A DNA stretch of 64,000 nucleotides. It comes from Bedellia somnulentella. Lineage: Eukaryota; Arthropoda; Insecta; Lepidoptera; Bedelliidae. The position numbers and the translations under genes were made by a program. Below, in pieces: positions 43,293 to 54,272 of this stretch. Position 1 is the stretch's first letter. Every line of letters starts with the position of its first letter. The notes under the pieces are model-generated. The model made no database searches. It saw only the letters and a program-made list of their open reading frames with translations, and had not been told where the DNA came from. The stretch spans positions 694,501 to 758,500 of the forward strand of contig OY755197.1 of the NCBI GenBank assembly GCA_963576735.1. The letters run 5' to 3'.

Positions 43293-44389
43293 CTAGCAGC
43301 CCGTCCCGGCTTCGCTCGGGCATGAATTATCATTAACATTTTGTTTTTTATTTTATTACATGTATTATTATTTTAATATATTTTTTTTAAAGTTTTAAGC
43401 TATGTTATAGTTTTTTGCTGTGTAGTGTCGGCTTAGAATAGCACTACCCCATTTCTTCCGGTGGGTGTACGTAAGAGGCGACTAACGGTTTTGGGGCTTT
43501 TGAGGGATTTTTGGGCGATGCGGTTGGTGACCCATCACCAACAACCTTTATTTCACCATCTTTTCCCCACATAACTTCCAAAAGTACATACATACATATA
43601 CTCACGGCTATAAATCCCTAAAAGGGGTAGCCAGAGCTAAGGAATTAGAAATTCCTCAGCCACTTTTGGAAGTTGTGTGGGGAAAAGATGGTAAAATAAA
43701 GGTTGTTGGTGATGGGTCTCCAACCGCATCGCCCAAAATCCCTTAAAAGCCCCAATACCGTTAGTCGCCTCTCACGTACACCCAGCCGTACCCCTTCGTG
43801 ACGCCTGCAACAACTTACTATGCATAGCTAATCGAGCGGAGTTTTATCTATTTTTTTAATTCGAGATAACTTTCGAATGGAATGTTCGAATTGAATAATT
43901 CAAAAAGTAATATAAGGGTATTGAAGCAGTCTGAAATAATATATACGTTTTTTATAAGGATTAGATAGGTACAAATAAAGAGCCTTTTCTAAAGCAGGAT
44001 TTTAATTTAATTTTTAAATAATTTTATATAATGACGCTTGTTGTGAGATAACTATAATAGTTAGAGACACGCTGTCGGGGAATTTTTTTTAGATAATGAT
44101 GTGTTCTATAAAATTGTAGAACATAATTTTATTCTATTGTCAGTAGTTTTCGCAGCGCACGCGATGTAAGGATTTTTTTTGGTATTTCTTTAACACCTTG
44201 GGTTACATTTTTGAAGTTTACGTAAGGATCCCTAATTATTTTTAAAATGAAATATAGCCTATGTCACTCGGGAATAGTGTAGCATTAAAACAGTGAAAGA
44301 ATTTTTCAAATCCGTCCAGTAGTTTTGGAGCCTATTCAATTCAAACAAACAAAAAATCAAACCTTTCCTCTTTATAATATTAGTATAGA
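43293..44389 (-). mobile_element. Non-autonomous Helitron
   Basis: On the minus strand it starts TCTATACTAATATTATAAAG and ends GCGAAGCCGGGACGGGCTGC-TAG (CTAG end with a GC-rich hairpin before it). The host bases are A before the 5' TC and T after CTAG, as expected for Helitron insertion between A and T. No Rep/helicase coding. An element A fold-back pair (43418-43786) sits inside. Confidence 0.75.
43418..43786. mobile_element. Fold-back pair of element A inside Helitron
   Basis: A + copy lacking its 3' third (43418-43575) joins at ACTTCCAAAAGT to a minus copy beginning with its tail (43576-43786). The two give roughly 120-bp complementary arms around a 90-nt loop. Confidence 0.85.
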
Positions 44390-44397
44390 TATAGGTA

Positions 44398-44525
44398 TAA
44401 ATTTATAAATGTACCCACGGTTATCCCAAAAAGGTATGCCCAAAATTTTTAAAATTGGAAACTGTTGAGCCACTTTTGGAGCTATAGTGGAGAAAAGGGT
44501 TGATGCTATTTCAAGCTGACAACGC
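44398..44525 (-). mobile_element. Old element A right of Helitron
   Basis: tacccacggttatcccaaaa, gagccacttttggagctata and ctatttcaagctgacaacgc. Confidence 0.55.
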
Positions 44526-45127
44526 ACTAAAAATAAAAAGGTTATTTCTTTTAAAAACCTAAAAAAAAATAAAGAGTCCATAATTTTATACCAACCGAGA
44601 ACCCGGGGTTTGGGAGTAATTAGCTAACTGCAGGTTCGCATCCCGCTGAGCGCATTTTAATTAATAATATGGATGAGAGCTTGTTAGTTTGTGAAAGCTA
44701 TTTGTATGAGTGCATTAAAGAATCAATGAAAAAAACTATTATTCTGTGTACGTTCAATATAATTTGAAAATGGTTTTTAGTTATTTATTCGCATCATAGA
44801 TTTGCATAGCGCTCTGATTTCCATGGAATAAAGGAATTTCCTTAAATTTTAATTGTTGTTTAACCTAAGATATTTTCCGAATAGAACCAGTAGTTCCTGA
44901 GATTGTCTGGTTCAATTCAAAGAAATAGTAAGTCTTTTGATCCAAAGTATAATGGCTTACATAACTGCGTTTTTTGTAATAATAGGCGGCGATACATCTG
45001 CCACCTTTAATAGGATCACGCTGTTTAGTTAAAAAGTTCAAAATATTTAAACAACTATATTGATTTATATTAATGTTAAGTTTAAAAAAAATAAACTTCT
45101 AAAGTTAAAATTCCATGTTCCCCTCAG

Positions 45128-45367
45128 GATCTCCATTCCAATTCACGGTCGGTCCTCTCCGTGACTCGGGCGCCCATCTGGTGAAGGCCGGCGGAGGAGG
45201 CCTAGAACGTGGCGACGCCGGACGCCCAGCAGAGTTCAACGTGTGGACGAGAGAGGCAGGGGCAGGACAGCTGGCCATCTCTTTGGAAGGGCCTAGTAGA
45301 GCTGAGATTGACTTTAAGGATCGGAAGGACGGGTCCTGTGATGTTTCTTATAAGGTTGATGAGCCTG
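45128..45367 (+). CDS. cher: Filamin exon: end of repeat 20 and most of repeat 21
   Basis: Acceptor ccctcag at 45121-45127, donor gtaagt; 240 bases, phase 1 in and out. Residues 421-501. [11 protein letters not shown] closes repeat 20. [54 protein letters not shown] and VSYKVDEPG are nearly the vertebrate repeat 21 sequence. The [15 protein letters not shown] strand pair is the integrin-beta-tail groove in vertebrate filamin A. It is the most conserved exon in the window and is followed by its longest intron (11.3 kb). Confidence 0.97.
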
Positions 45368-45593
45368 GTAAGTCTTTTTTGCTAATGCTTTTTGGAATAG
45401 ATATATTTAATTTGTTGTGTGCAGATAAATTAATATTACAGAACTTATAGGTTTCCTTAAACTGCCTCGGTTGGCAAACAAGAAAAGTTTTTATTTCATA
45501 ATCCGGATGTTGATGTTGATTCCGGTGACTGTAGTCACAAAATTATATTTGTGAGAATGGTCCCGGTTTAATTAGGGTACATCGTATAAATAT

Positions 45594-45950
45594 ATACTTA
45601 AGGCTACAACTCCCAAAATTTGGGAAGCTCAGGCTAGAAATAAAGCCACATAATTAGATATTACCTGGCCACTTTTGAAGTTGAGGGAGTTTAGACTCCA
45701 AAATAAGATGATGCATTTACAGCCAAATTGCGCAACAAAAACCCATAGTAAAATTAAGTCCCACTGCCTGTAGACGCCTCGTAGAACCTCTGTGAGAAGA
45801 AAAGGGTTATTGACAGTCTTTGCCGATACTACACAGCATTTTAATATCTTAACTGTAAAAAGAAATATCACACAAATAAACAACACTTATGAAAAGAATT
45901 CAATAAAAAAATAACTACTTAAAGTTTCATTTCAAACTGAATTTTGATGT
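45594..45950 (-). repeat. Duplicated block, copy 1 (old element A plus flank)
   Basis: A diverged reversed element A followed by atgaaaagaattcaataaaa, aaataactactt and tttcatttcaaactga, repeated at 46824-47310. Confidence 0.7.
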
Positions 45951-45964
45951 AGAAACTCATACTG

Positions 45965-46190
45965 ATTTATACAGAAGCGCAGGTCTATCAAAAGGTACGA
46001 ATTTCGAACGTTTACATTGACAAATCAGCATTTTGCGTTTAGCAGACGGCAACATTAATATGAACAAAAACGCAAAATTTAATTCATGTCCACTACCACA
46101 ATACAGACCCGCCCATAGGGCAGCGCAAATAATCCTGCGAGCCAATCACAAGTCGACGCCATTTGGCGCGCAAACACCATTTTGACACCG
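45965..46190. promoter_or_regulatory. Possible regulatory patch in the 11-kb intron
   Basis: Higher GC than its surroundings, with a CCAAT box (gccaatcac at 46142), tggcgcgcaaac and acgccatttggcgc. Promoter-like composition only; no TATA or initiator could be assigned. Confidence 0.2.
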
Positions 46191-46539
46191 GCATTTTTTA
46201 AAAGTGTTTTAGTTGTTTTTTTCATTTTTTTTTAAGTAATTGATGTCGCGTTTCTGAGGCCAATGTTACCAGGTCGGATATTTATTGTTGTTTTTTTTAA
46301 TGAAGAAATTGTTGAAGGTTCTTAGCGGAGTTGATTGTGTGATATTTTTAGTTGGGTGTAGCGTAAAAAGATTTGTTATTCGATTTAGTTTTACTTTTTA
46401 GTTGAGAGTCTTAATTTGTTTTATAATAGCATAATATTTGAGACTTCAAAACTTATTTAATTAATTAATAGTAATCCCCCTTATAACTCCCTTAAATCGT
46501 TTCGGAGTACAAGGGAGTTCATACTGCAGTTAACTCGGG

Positions 46540-46700
46540 TAACGACTATAACACCTAAAAAGAGGTAGCCAGAACTTCAGAATGAGGAAACATCACTTTT
46601 GGATGTAAGATGGTAAAGTTAAGCATGGTTGTAGATGGGTGTTCACATCGCACCATAATAACTTTAAAAGTTCCAAACCGCGAAGTTACCTCTGACGGTC
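46540..46700 (-). mobile_element. Old element A
   Basis: aacgactataacacctaaaa, gaggtagccagaacttcaga and tcacttttggatgtaagatg. Confidence 0.55.
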
Positions 46701-46815
46701 CCTCATATGTACTGTTACCGCTTTGTACGAATACAATTTGTACATGTTACGCTTTGACTAATTACAAACTAGCCGTGTGAGTTTCCTCACGATGTTTTCT
46801 TACACTTTTAACAGC
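46700..46815 (-). mobile_element. Old SINE B body
   Basis: ccgctttgtacgaatacaat, tttgactaattacaaac and gtttcctcacgatgttttct are reversed SINE B. Confidence 0.5.
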
Positions 46816-46823
46816 CTTAATTA

Positions 46824-47310
46824 ATTGAAGGCTAAATATCCCAAAATGTGAAAGCTTAGGCTAAAAAAGAGCCGCAGAATTAGATATTACCCCGTCACTT
46901 TTTAAAGTTGAGTGGAAAAAAGATTAAAAAATAAATGGCGCTTGGTCTGAATTTCCAGCCAAATTGCGCTACAAACGCATAAAGTAAAATTGAGTCCCGC
47001 TCCTCTAGCCGCTCCGTAGAATATCCGCAAGCAGAAATGGGTTAGTGATAATCTAAGCCGATACTACACAGAATGAAAAGAGTTCAATAAAAAAATAACA
47101 TACATAACATAACATAAACGTTCACGCCGAATATCCCCGAAGGGGTTGGCAGAGGTACTAATACTTCTGAACATCACGTGACTTTGTCACCTGGTGTTCA
47201 GAGTACCCACGTTTTGCATGGACAGTGTACTCACGTGATAAGGGGCAGGCCTATAGCCGTCATATAAAAAAAATACTACTCAAAAATTTCATTTCATACT
47301 GACTAAGTAC
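46824..47310 (-). repeat. Duplicated block, copy 2, with SINE B inserted
   Basis: Same old element A plus the flank aatgaaaagagttcaataaa; SINE B (47101-47262) splits the flank. Confidence 0.7.
47101..47262 (-). mobile_element. SINE B, 5'-truncated
   Basis: Reversed tail and 3' half, truncated at the same GGCGATAGGCC region as 4374-4551. Flanks caataaaaaaataac and atataaaaaaaatac form an approximate TSD. Confidence 0.8.
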
Positions 47311-47350
47311 AAATAGCAGTTTCCTCACGATTTTTTCTCACATTTTTAAC

Positions 47351-47605
47351 ATACATACATATACTCACGGCTATAAATCCCTAGAAGGGCTAGCCAGAGC
47401 TAAGGAATTAGAAACTCCCCAGCCACTTTTGGAAAGTTGAGTGGAGAAAAGATGATGAGATAAAGGTTGTTGGTGATGGGTCTCCAACCGCATCGCCCAA
47501 AAATTCCTTAAAAGCCCCAATTCCGTTAGTCACCTCTTACGTACACCCACCGGAAGAAATGGGGTAGTGTTATTCTATGCCGACACTACACAGCCTTTTA
47601 CTACA
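47351..47605 (-). mobile_element. Element A inside old SINE B, 12-bp TSD
   Basis: CACATTTTTAAC at 47339-47350 and 47606-47617. The surrounding SINE B remnant is at 47285-47340 and 47618-47700. Confidence 0.9.
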
Positions 47606-47709
47606 CACATTTTTAACAACCTTAATTAATTGACTACGCATATTACATTAGAATAGACACACTGCTATAGGCCCAACTTAGAATTAGAACTTACGTCTAT
47701 TGCATGTAA

Positions 47710-48215
47710 AACTATGATTCTCAAAGACAAAGCAATCATGGTAATTCAAATCAAAATCGACAATAATTTGCAATATCATTTTAAAATACTGCCCTGATTG
47801 CCAAAATATAACACTGTTTGTACCTTGCAGAACACGAATCAGAATTAAAAAAAAATTACGCCATCTGTATTGTCGTTAAAGGCCAGCCTAGTGGACTATG
47901 GCTAAACCAAGTAATTCAGGATCAGTTTGAGCCACTGGGTCTATGATCTTAATCCCAAGGAAAGATAGTGTTACATTGCTAATATTATATAATATATGTT
48001 TATTTAAGAAGCAACTTGGCTCATGGTGTTAGTAACAAGAAGCGCTTAAGGACTATTGTTAGTAACTTAAAACTGATACTAATTACAAACACTACAAATT
48101 TACAAAATGCCTAACCTAACTGGCGCATGTAACATGCAGCAGTGGTTGATGTGAGCACAGTAAAACTGATGCAATTGAAATGTCTTAAATGTACTGTACT
48201 GACTTTTGCTGCTAA
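47710..48215. other. Intron DNA without recognised feature
   Basis: No repeat or frame supported. Same for 48390-48970, 52140-52630, 53530-53990 and 54480-55640. Confidence 0.35.
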
Positions 48216-48249
48216 GCTGTGTAGTTACGGTTTAGAATAGCACTAACCC

Positions 48250-48385
48250 AATTCGTTATGCAAAGTTTTTCAAAGGTGATGCTGATTACGAAACCATTTC
48301 GAGATATTATGTTTTAAAACAATATTTTCTTGAAATTAAATCAAACAAAGCTAAAATGACTGTTATTTTATCAAAAAAAACTGTA
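48250..48385 (+). repeat. Partial copy of the 24828 TIR element
   Basis: Left 140 bp only. Joined to a 35-bp element A head at 48218-48252, so either one interrupted the other or a deletion joined them. Confidence 0.6.
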
Positions 48386-48972
48386 ACAGTTACATTACAT
48401 ACATATAACATTTATAATTTAACGTGTTTCTTTCTCTATGTAGCAATATTCTAACCCCATACAACTCAGAATAAACAAACTACAAATACCAAAAATAAAT
48501 TCCATTTGTGCAACAAAACTATACCGTTATAATACAAATAGTATTCCCCCTGACCTTAACCCACAAATGGGCAAGAAATGACGAGAACAGTCAAAGTGAC
48601 CGCTTAAGTCATTATTATGTGGAATGTGGACGAAATATCTAATCCGAGATGGAAGCTTGACAAAAAGATGCCGCGAGCTTTGTCGGTCAGTTTGCGAAAG
48701 CCGCAGGGTCCCGTGGACACTAGTATGACGTTTTTAAGCAGTAAAAATGTTGGCGCAAAACGGGTTAAATAGAGTTGGTATAAATTCTTTATACCTGCAA
48801 ATCTCTAATTGTGGGGTGTCTCTAATAGTCCTGCTAAAACTTTTCTTAATTTAAAGTAAAAAGCTTTAAGTTAATGAACAAAATTATCAACAAAAGTTAT
48901 TGCTTATTTAAAGCACCTTGAGTCAATACGGTTGTAGAATAGCTGTTTATTAAATAATACAAAAACTTACTT

Positions 48973-49153
48973 TACGGTATTGGGGCTTTTAAGGGATTTT
49001 TGGGCGATGCGGTTGGAGACCCATCACCAACAACCTTTACTTTACCATCTTTTCCCCACTCAATTTTCCAAAAGTGGCTGAGGAATTTATAATTCCTTGG
49101 CTCTGGCTACTCCTTCTAGGGAATTATAGCCGTGAGTATATGTATGTATGTAT
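48973..49153 (+). mobile_element. Element A, 5'-truncated
   Basis: TTTACGGTATTGGGGCTTTT to GCCGTGAGTATATGTATG. Confidence 0.82.
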
Positions 49154-49200
49154 ATTACTACATAACTAATCTAATAATCAATATTTATTAATTAATAATA

Positions 49201-49295
49201 GCAGTTGCTAGCATATGTGAGGAAAGCTATAGAAATTGGTCAAGATAATGCAAAGCGATGATCGATATCTCTGCCTTCCCCAAATGGGACAAAGG
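49201..49295 (+). mobile_element. RTE-like LINE 3'-terminal remnant
   Basis: GTCAAGATAATGCAAAGCGA, TGATCGATATCTCTGCC then CCCCAAATGGGAC correspond to the LINE end. Confidence 0.5.
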
Positions 49296-49448
49296 GCAAT
49301 GTTTAATACCAAATTGTAGGTTTTGCAGTATTAAGTTTAATATTCGTTCATCAACTTATATATTCTTTACTTAGTAAGTAAATAATTTGGGGAACATAAA
49401 TAGGATATAAATATAAAATAGAATAATACAAACATAATAATAAACATA

Positions 49449-49628
49449 GAATAATTCGTACAAAACGGCGATAGGCCTGCCCCCTATCACGTGAGTACAC
49501 TAGTCCATGCAAAACGTGGGTACTCTGAACACCAGGTGACAAAGTCACGTGATGTTCAGAAGTATTAGTACCTCTGCCAACCCCTTCGGGGATATGCGGC
49601 GTGAACGTTTATGTTAATGTTATGTTAT
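49449..49628 (+). mobile_element. SINE B, 5'-truncated
   Basis: From ATTCGTACAAAACGGCGATA to GGCGTGAACGTTTATG and tail. Confidence 0.85.
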
Positions 49629-49738
49629 TAATAATACAAAGTCAGCGAGGTGGCTTATGGCCAAATCACCCTATCAGGGAGAGGCCTCAGTTGGGTGGTT
49701 GGTGCTCGCAATTTTATTATGATCACATATGTGTATTG

Positions 49739-49988
49739 CTGTGTAGTGTCGGCTTAGAATAGCACTACCCCTTTTCTTCCGGTGGGTGTACGTAAGAGGC
49801 GACTAACGGTATTGGGGCTTTTTAAGGGATTTTTGGGCATTGCGGTTGGAGACCCATCACCATCAACCTTTATTTTACCATCTTTTCCCCACCTAACTTC
49901 CAAAAGTGGCTGAGGAATTTCTAATTCGTTAGCTCTGGCTACCCCTTCTAGGGATTTATAGCCGTGAGTATATGTATGTATGTATGTA
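49739..49988 (+). mobile_element. Element A
   Basis: Full-length consensus-like copy 110 bp after a SINE B fragment; short possible TSD TGTATT. Confidence 0.88.
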
Positions 49989-50346
49989 TTTTCAAACTAG
50001 AAAACCTACAGAACCGCGAAGTTCTGATAAATAATCTCTATCGTTTTTTGTGGCGTTTTGGAAAACAATGGGTAGGAGCCATGGACAAATTCAATTCGGT
50101 CCTCGCATTCCGGCTTCTGGTGTTTAAGAGTCATTTTAATTGACTACTGCTCGACGATAATCGATGAAAAGAAATGGATAGTCGTACTGGAGAGCGGCGC
50201 TAAGAATTTCAGTCACTTATATATTTATTACTATTGTCTTGAAACAATATGTTTAAATGGCGTTTTATAAGCAAGCATTTTAAAGTTAGACACAGTTTAT
50301 AACGCGGGTTTGTGTAAATAATACAGTATCTACAACATTATCTGTG

Positions 50347-50562
50347 CCTTGTAGTGCCGGCCTAGAATGTTGCTACCCCTTTCTACCCACGGGTGTCGTA
50401 AGAGGCGACTAAGGGTATGCGGTTGGAGACCCATCACCAACAACCTTTGTTTTACCATCTTTTCCCCACTCAACTTCCAAAAGCGACTGAGGAATTTCTT
50501 ATTCCGAAGCTCTGGCTACCCCTTCTAGGGATTTATAGCCGTGAGTATATGTATGTATGTAC
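50347..50562 (+). mobile_element. Element A with internal deletion
   Basis: AAGGGTAT joined directly to GCGGTTGGAG, losing about 35 bp; otherwise full. Confidence 0.8.
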
Positions 50563-50991
50563 GATTCTAAAGTTCTGGCTCCCTTTAATCAGATTATTTC
50601 TGTTCAAATAATTTGTTTTCTTAGAAAAGTTGGTAGAATAAAAAAATAGGATGTTTCATGCTAATATCACTAAGTAAGGCAATCTAGGGTATATAAAAGT
50701 AAAAAAAAAAGTAAAAGTAAAAGACATTTATTTGGCAAATTAACAAACACACACAAAAACAAAATGAAACGTAATAAGAATAAAAACACAAAGATATAAA
50801 AAGAAAAAAATATATATATATTATTATATATATTATAATATATATTCCAAACACATTTAAAAAAAATCTTATCTAGGTTTCTATTCCTATATATATAGGA
50901 AAGTCATTCCGTGTGATTCATCTACTTACCAACTTCTCAACTTAAGAAAGAAAGTATGTATTAGATGGTATGGGCACATAGAGATGATGGA

Positions 50992-51480
50992 TTCCATTTG
51001 AAAGCATTTTCCGAAAACTGTGGCAGACATACTAGAAGTCTTAGAGATAATAATAAAATTTCAATTCAAAAGTACAGATTGTCAAAAATAAATACACCTT
51101 TTATGGGGTTATGTGTAAAATTTTATTATAAAATACCTGATGACATTTTGAATCTAACAGAAAAGAAATTCAAAGTAATTATAAAACGCAGTCTTCATTT
51201 AAAAGCTTATTACAGTTTAAATGATTATATGATAGATGAAACTGCTTGGTGTCACCAGGGCTCTATTCAGGATATTTCCAGACATACACCAATATTGTAA
51301 TATGACTAAGGAAAGATGTGTGTTGCTGAGTTTCTTACGGGTTCTTCTCGCAACAATACACCTTCCAAATCCGAAGTAGCGTCAGTAGAGTAAGATTTAA
51401 CTTATACGTAAGCTTGTGACGTTCAAAAAATAGAGAACAATTCTTTTTATTTTGAAATAAATATTTTTTATCTTTATCTT
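50992..51480 (+). mobile_element. 3' end of a CR1/Jockey-type LINE
   Basis: Frame 50992-51300 encodes TRSLRDNNKISIQKYRLSK, TPFMGLCVKFYYKIPDDILN, LTEKKFKVIIKRSLHLKAYY, SLNDYMIDETAW, the conserved C-terminal tract of CR1/Jockey-like reverse transcriptases. It ends in an (ATCTTT)-type tail. Inserted in the RTE-like LINE. Confidence 0.75.
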
Positions 51481-51486
51481 TATGGA

Positions 51487-51854
51487 CATGATAGTCCAGT
51501 GGGTAAGAACACCCGCCCGAAAAACAGAAGGGCGTGAGTTCCAATCCTGGGACGGGCCTACACCAATTTGTCTTTTCTAAAGTCATATGTGTGGTTAATT
51601 TATCATGGTTGCTAACGGTGAGGGAACACATCGTGAGGAAACCCACATGGCTGAATTGTACTTAGTCATGTGACAGTGTATTCGTACAAAACGGCGATAG
51701 GCCTGCCCCCTATCACGTGAGTACACTGTCTAAGCAAAACGTGGGTACCTTCTCTGGAAACTAGATGGCGCTTGCCATGTGAGTTCAGGAGTATTGGTAC
51801 CTCTGCCAACCCCTTCGGGGATAAAACGGCGTGAACGTTTATGTTTATGTTATG
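51487..51854 (+). mobile_element. SINE B, subfamily 2, with 13-bp TSD
   Basis: TTATCTTTATGGA at 51474-51486 and 51855-51867. Head ATAGTCCAGTGGGTAAGAAC, altered anticodon-side region (CCCGCCCGAAAAACAG). Carries the CTCTGGAAACTAGATGGCGC cassette of subfamily 2. Confidence 0.9.
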
Positions 51855-52633
51855 TTATCTTTATGGATGATAGAAAATTGGTAAAAGGTATCTAGGAGCT
51901 TGTGTGGATGGTAATGTTAGTAGAGGACGACCACGGAGAACACACTTGGCCCAAATTGAAAGTGTGCTCAAAAAGACAGGCGTCCGAAGTATGAAGAATA
52001 AAAGAGCATATATGAAAAGATTGATGGATGTAAACGAAGCTAGAGGGGTTTGTCAGGATCGTACAAAGTGGCGATCGATAGTCTCTGCCAACCACAATGG
52101 GAACTGATGGCGTGAGTAAATGTAGGTATGTATGTATATTGTAAAGAATAAGAAAACATTTTCCACAGTTGAAAAGGATGATAGCATTAACTAAATAGCT
52201 TTAACAATATTAGTTAAAAGGAACAATAGACCTTCAAATACTGATACAAAAATCATTATTTTGTACAAAAAGCGTATTTTTTTTTTATTCTAACTAAATG
52301 AACTACTCAATCCTAAAATCACAAATAAACTTAAGACGTGCATCTCTTTTACATGAAATAAGCGTGAAGACCACACATTGCGTCAACTATGATATGAAGA
52401 TGAGAAAGTAATTAATGAGCAATTAATAAGTGAAAGGGGCGTCTGAAATGTACTGCGGTGTAATTAACATGGCGACATCTGTGAGAAATGACAATTTAAA
52501 ACGTTATTTCAAAATCATTAAATTAGCTTTGCAAATGATGTAACTAAGGGTGGAAGAGGGTTGGTAAGCGGAAGACTTTCTCTGTTATGATAGCTTACTT
52601 TACTTATGCACATTTCTTTTCAATACTATACCC

Positions 52634-52708
52634 ATACATACATATATTCAAGCCATTAGGGTTCCCATTAGGGTAGGCAGAGACTGTCGATCGCCACTTT
52701 GTAAAATT
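52634..52708 (-). mobile_element. RTE-like LINE 3'-terminal remnant
   Basis: atacatacatatattcaagc then ttcccattagggtaggcaga: reversed LINE tail and 3' end only. Confidence 0.65.
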
Positions 52709-52757
52709 GTACCCATATAAAGATTTAATAATTATTATAAACATAAACATAACAAAA

Positions 52758-53070
52758 CGTTCTGCAATTTGTCTTTTCTAAAGTCATATGTGTGGTTAAT
52801 TTATAATGGTTGTTAACGGTGAGGGAAAACATCGTGAGGAAAGCCACATGGCTGAGTTGTACTTAGTCATGTGACAGTGTATTCGTACAAAACGGCGATA
52901 GGCCTGCACCCTATCACGTGAGTACACTGTCTAAGCAAAACGTGGGTACTTTCTCTGGAAACTAGATGGCGCTGCCATGTGAGTTCAGAAGTATTGGTAC
53001 CTCTGCCAACCCCTTCGGGGATATTTGGCGTGAACGTTTATATTCTTATGTTTATTATGTTATGTTTTTT
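52758..53070 (+). mobile_element. SINE B, subfamily 2, 5'-truncated
   Basis: Starts at CAATTTGTCTTTTCTAAAG, contains TCTCTGGAAACTAGATGG, ends GGCGTGAACGTTTATATTC and a TATGTT-like tail. Confidence 0.85.
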
Positions 53071-53139
53071 AAATCAATGTATTGAAAGAAATCTACAACC
53101 TCCGGAAGTATTTCATAGTGACCAATCATTTAAGAACGA

Positions 53140-53347
53140 ATCCCCCATCGGTAGAAACGGGGTAGTGCTATTCTAAGCCGACACTACACGGCAATTTATT
53201 GGATGCAAGATGGTAGAAATAAAGTAACGTTGGTGATGGGTCTCCAACCGCATCGCCCAAATACCACTTAAAAAGCCCCATACTCTTAGTCGCCTCCTAC
53301 GACACCCGTGAGTAGAAAGGGGTAGTGACATTCTAAGCCGGCACTAC
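53140..53347 (-). mobile_element. Two element A partial copies
   Basis: 53140-53192 is a reversed head only; 53205-53347 is the reversed 5' two thirds. Head scraps on + follow at 53390-53440 and 53475-53530. Confidence 0.7.
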
Positions 53348-53989
53348 ATCTATCTATCTTTTAACTTATTCGATTCCTGTTTTTATGAGCTGTGTAGTTT
53401 GGGCTTGGAAAGGCACTAAACCATTTCTTCTAATGGATTTATTATGTTGTGATTTAGCTGACCCAATATTATTGCCGTGTAACGCCGGCTTAGAACGTCA
53501 CTACCCCTTTCTACCCACGGATATCGTAAGATATTAGTTGTCTGTGCTTACCCCAATCGAAGCAATGGCAAACGGATAAGTAAGTTGTCCTAATATACAA
53601 TAAAAAAAAGTGTGACAACATACTTCCTTACTCTTAAAAAGCACCCTAATAAATCGTGTGACGATGTCTTAAAAGTCAGGCAAAATACTTAAAAGCTGTA
53701 CAAAAAGCACATTTAAATTTCAAGCAAAAAGCGAAGATGTCACTCAATCCCGTATAACGAACTGATACGTACTGTTGCATTGATATTTACATTTTAGCAA
53801 ATTTTCTTTATAGAGATCCGTTCAGAATTTTAACTTTTAGGTAAATATATTTCGGGTATTTTTTGGGTAAAAGACGACTAAAATATTTTCGCTACTTTAA
53901 TAGCATCACATAAAAAAATGCATCTAACTAACTGCAATTTTATCTGCATGCATACAGTTTATCTAAAGTGTGGAGAATATAAGAATTGC

Positions 53990-54228
53990 TGTGTAGTGTC
54001 GGCTTAGAATAGCACTACCCCATTTCTTCCGGTGGGTGAACGTAAGAGGCGACTAACGGTATTGGGGGCTTTTAAGGGATTTTTGAGCGATGCGGTTGGA
54101 GACCCATCACTAACAACCTTTATTTTACCATCGTTTCCCCCCACAACTTTCCAAAAGTGGCTGAGGAATTTTTAATTCCTTAGCTCTGGCTACCCCTTCC
54201 TGGGATTTATAGCCGTGAGTATATGTTT
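53990..54228 (+). mobile_element. Element A
   Basis: GCTGTGTAGTGTCGGCTTAG to GCCGTGAGTATATGTTTG. Confidence 0.88.
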
Positions 54229-54272
54229 GTATATATTGAATAAAAGGGGAAAAGCTGGTACATATAATTTTA

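Larger units (their letters stand above)
50943..52138 (+). mobile_element. RTE-like LINE interrupted by a second LINE and SINE B
   Basis: LINE sequence at 50943-50990 (ATGGTATGGGCACATAGAG) resumes at 51868 (TGATAGAAAATTGGTAAAAG) and ends with the tail near 52138. The gap holds another LINE's 3' end (50992-51480) and SINE B (51487-51854). Confidence 0.85.

Noticed and set aside
48682..48786. 34-codon + frame (MPRALSVSLRKPQGP...)
   Set aside because: GC-richer than its flanks but no start context, splice sites or similarity I can name.
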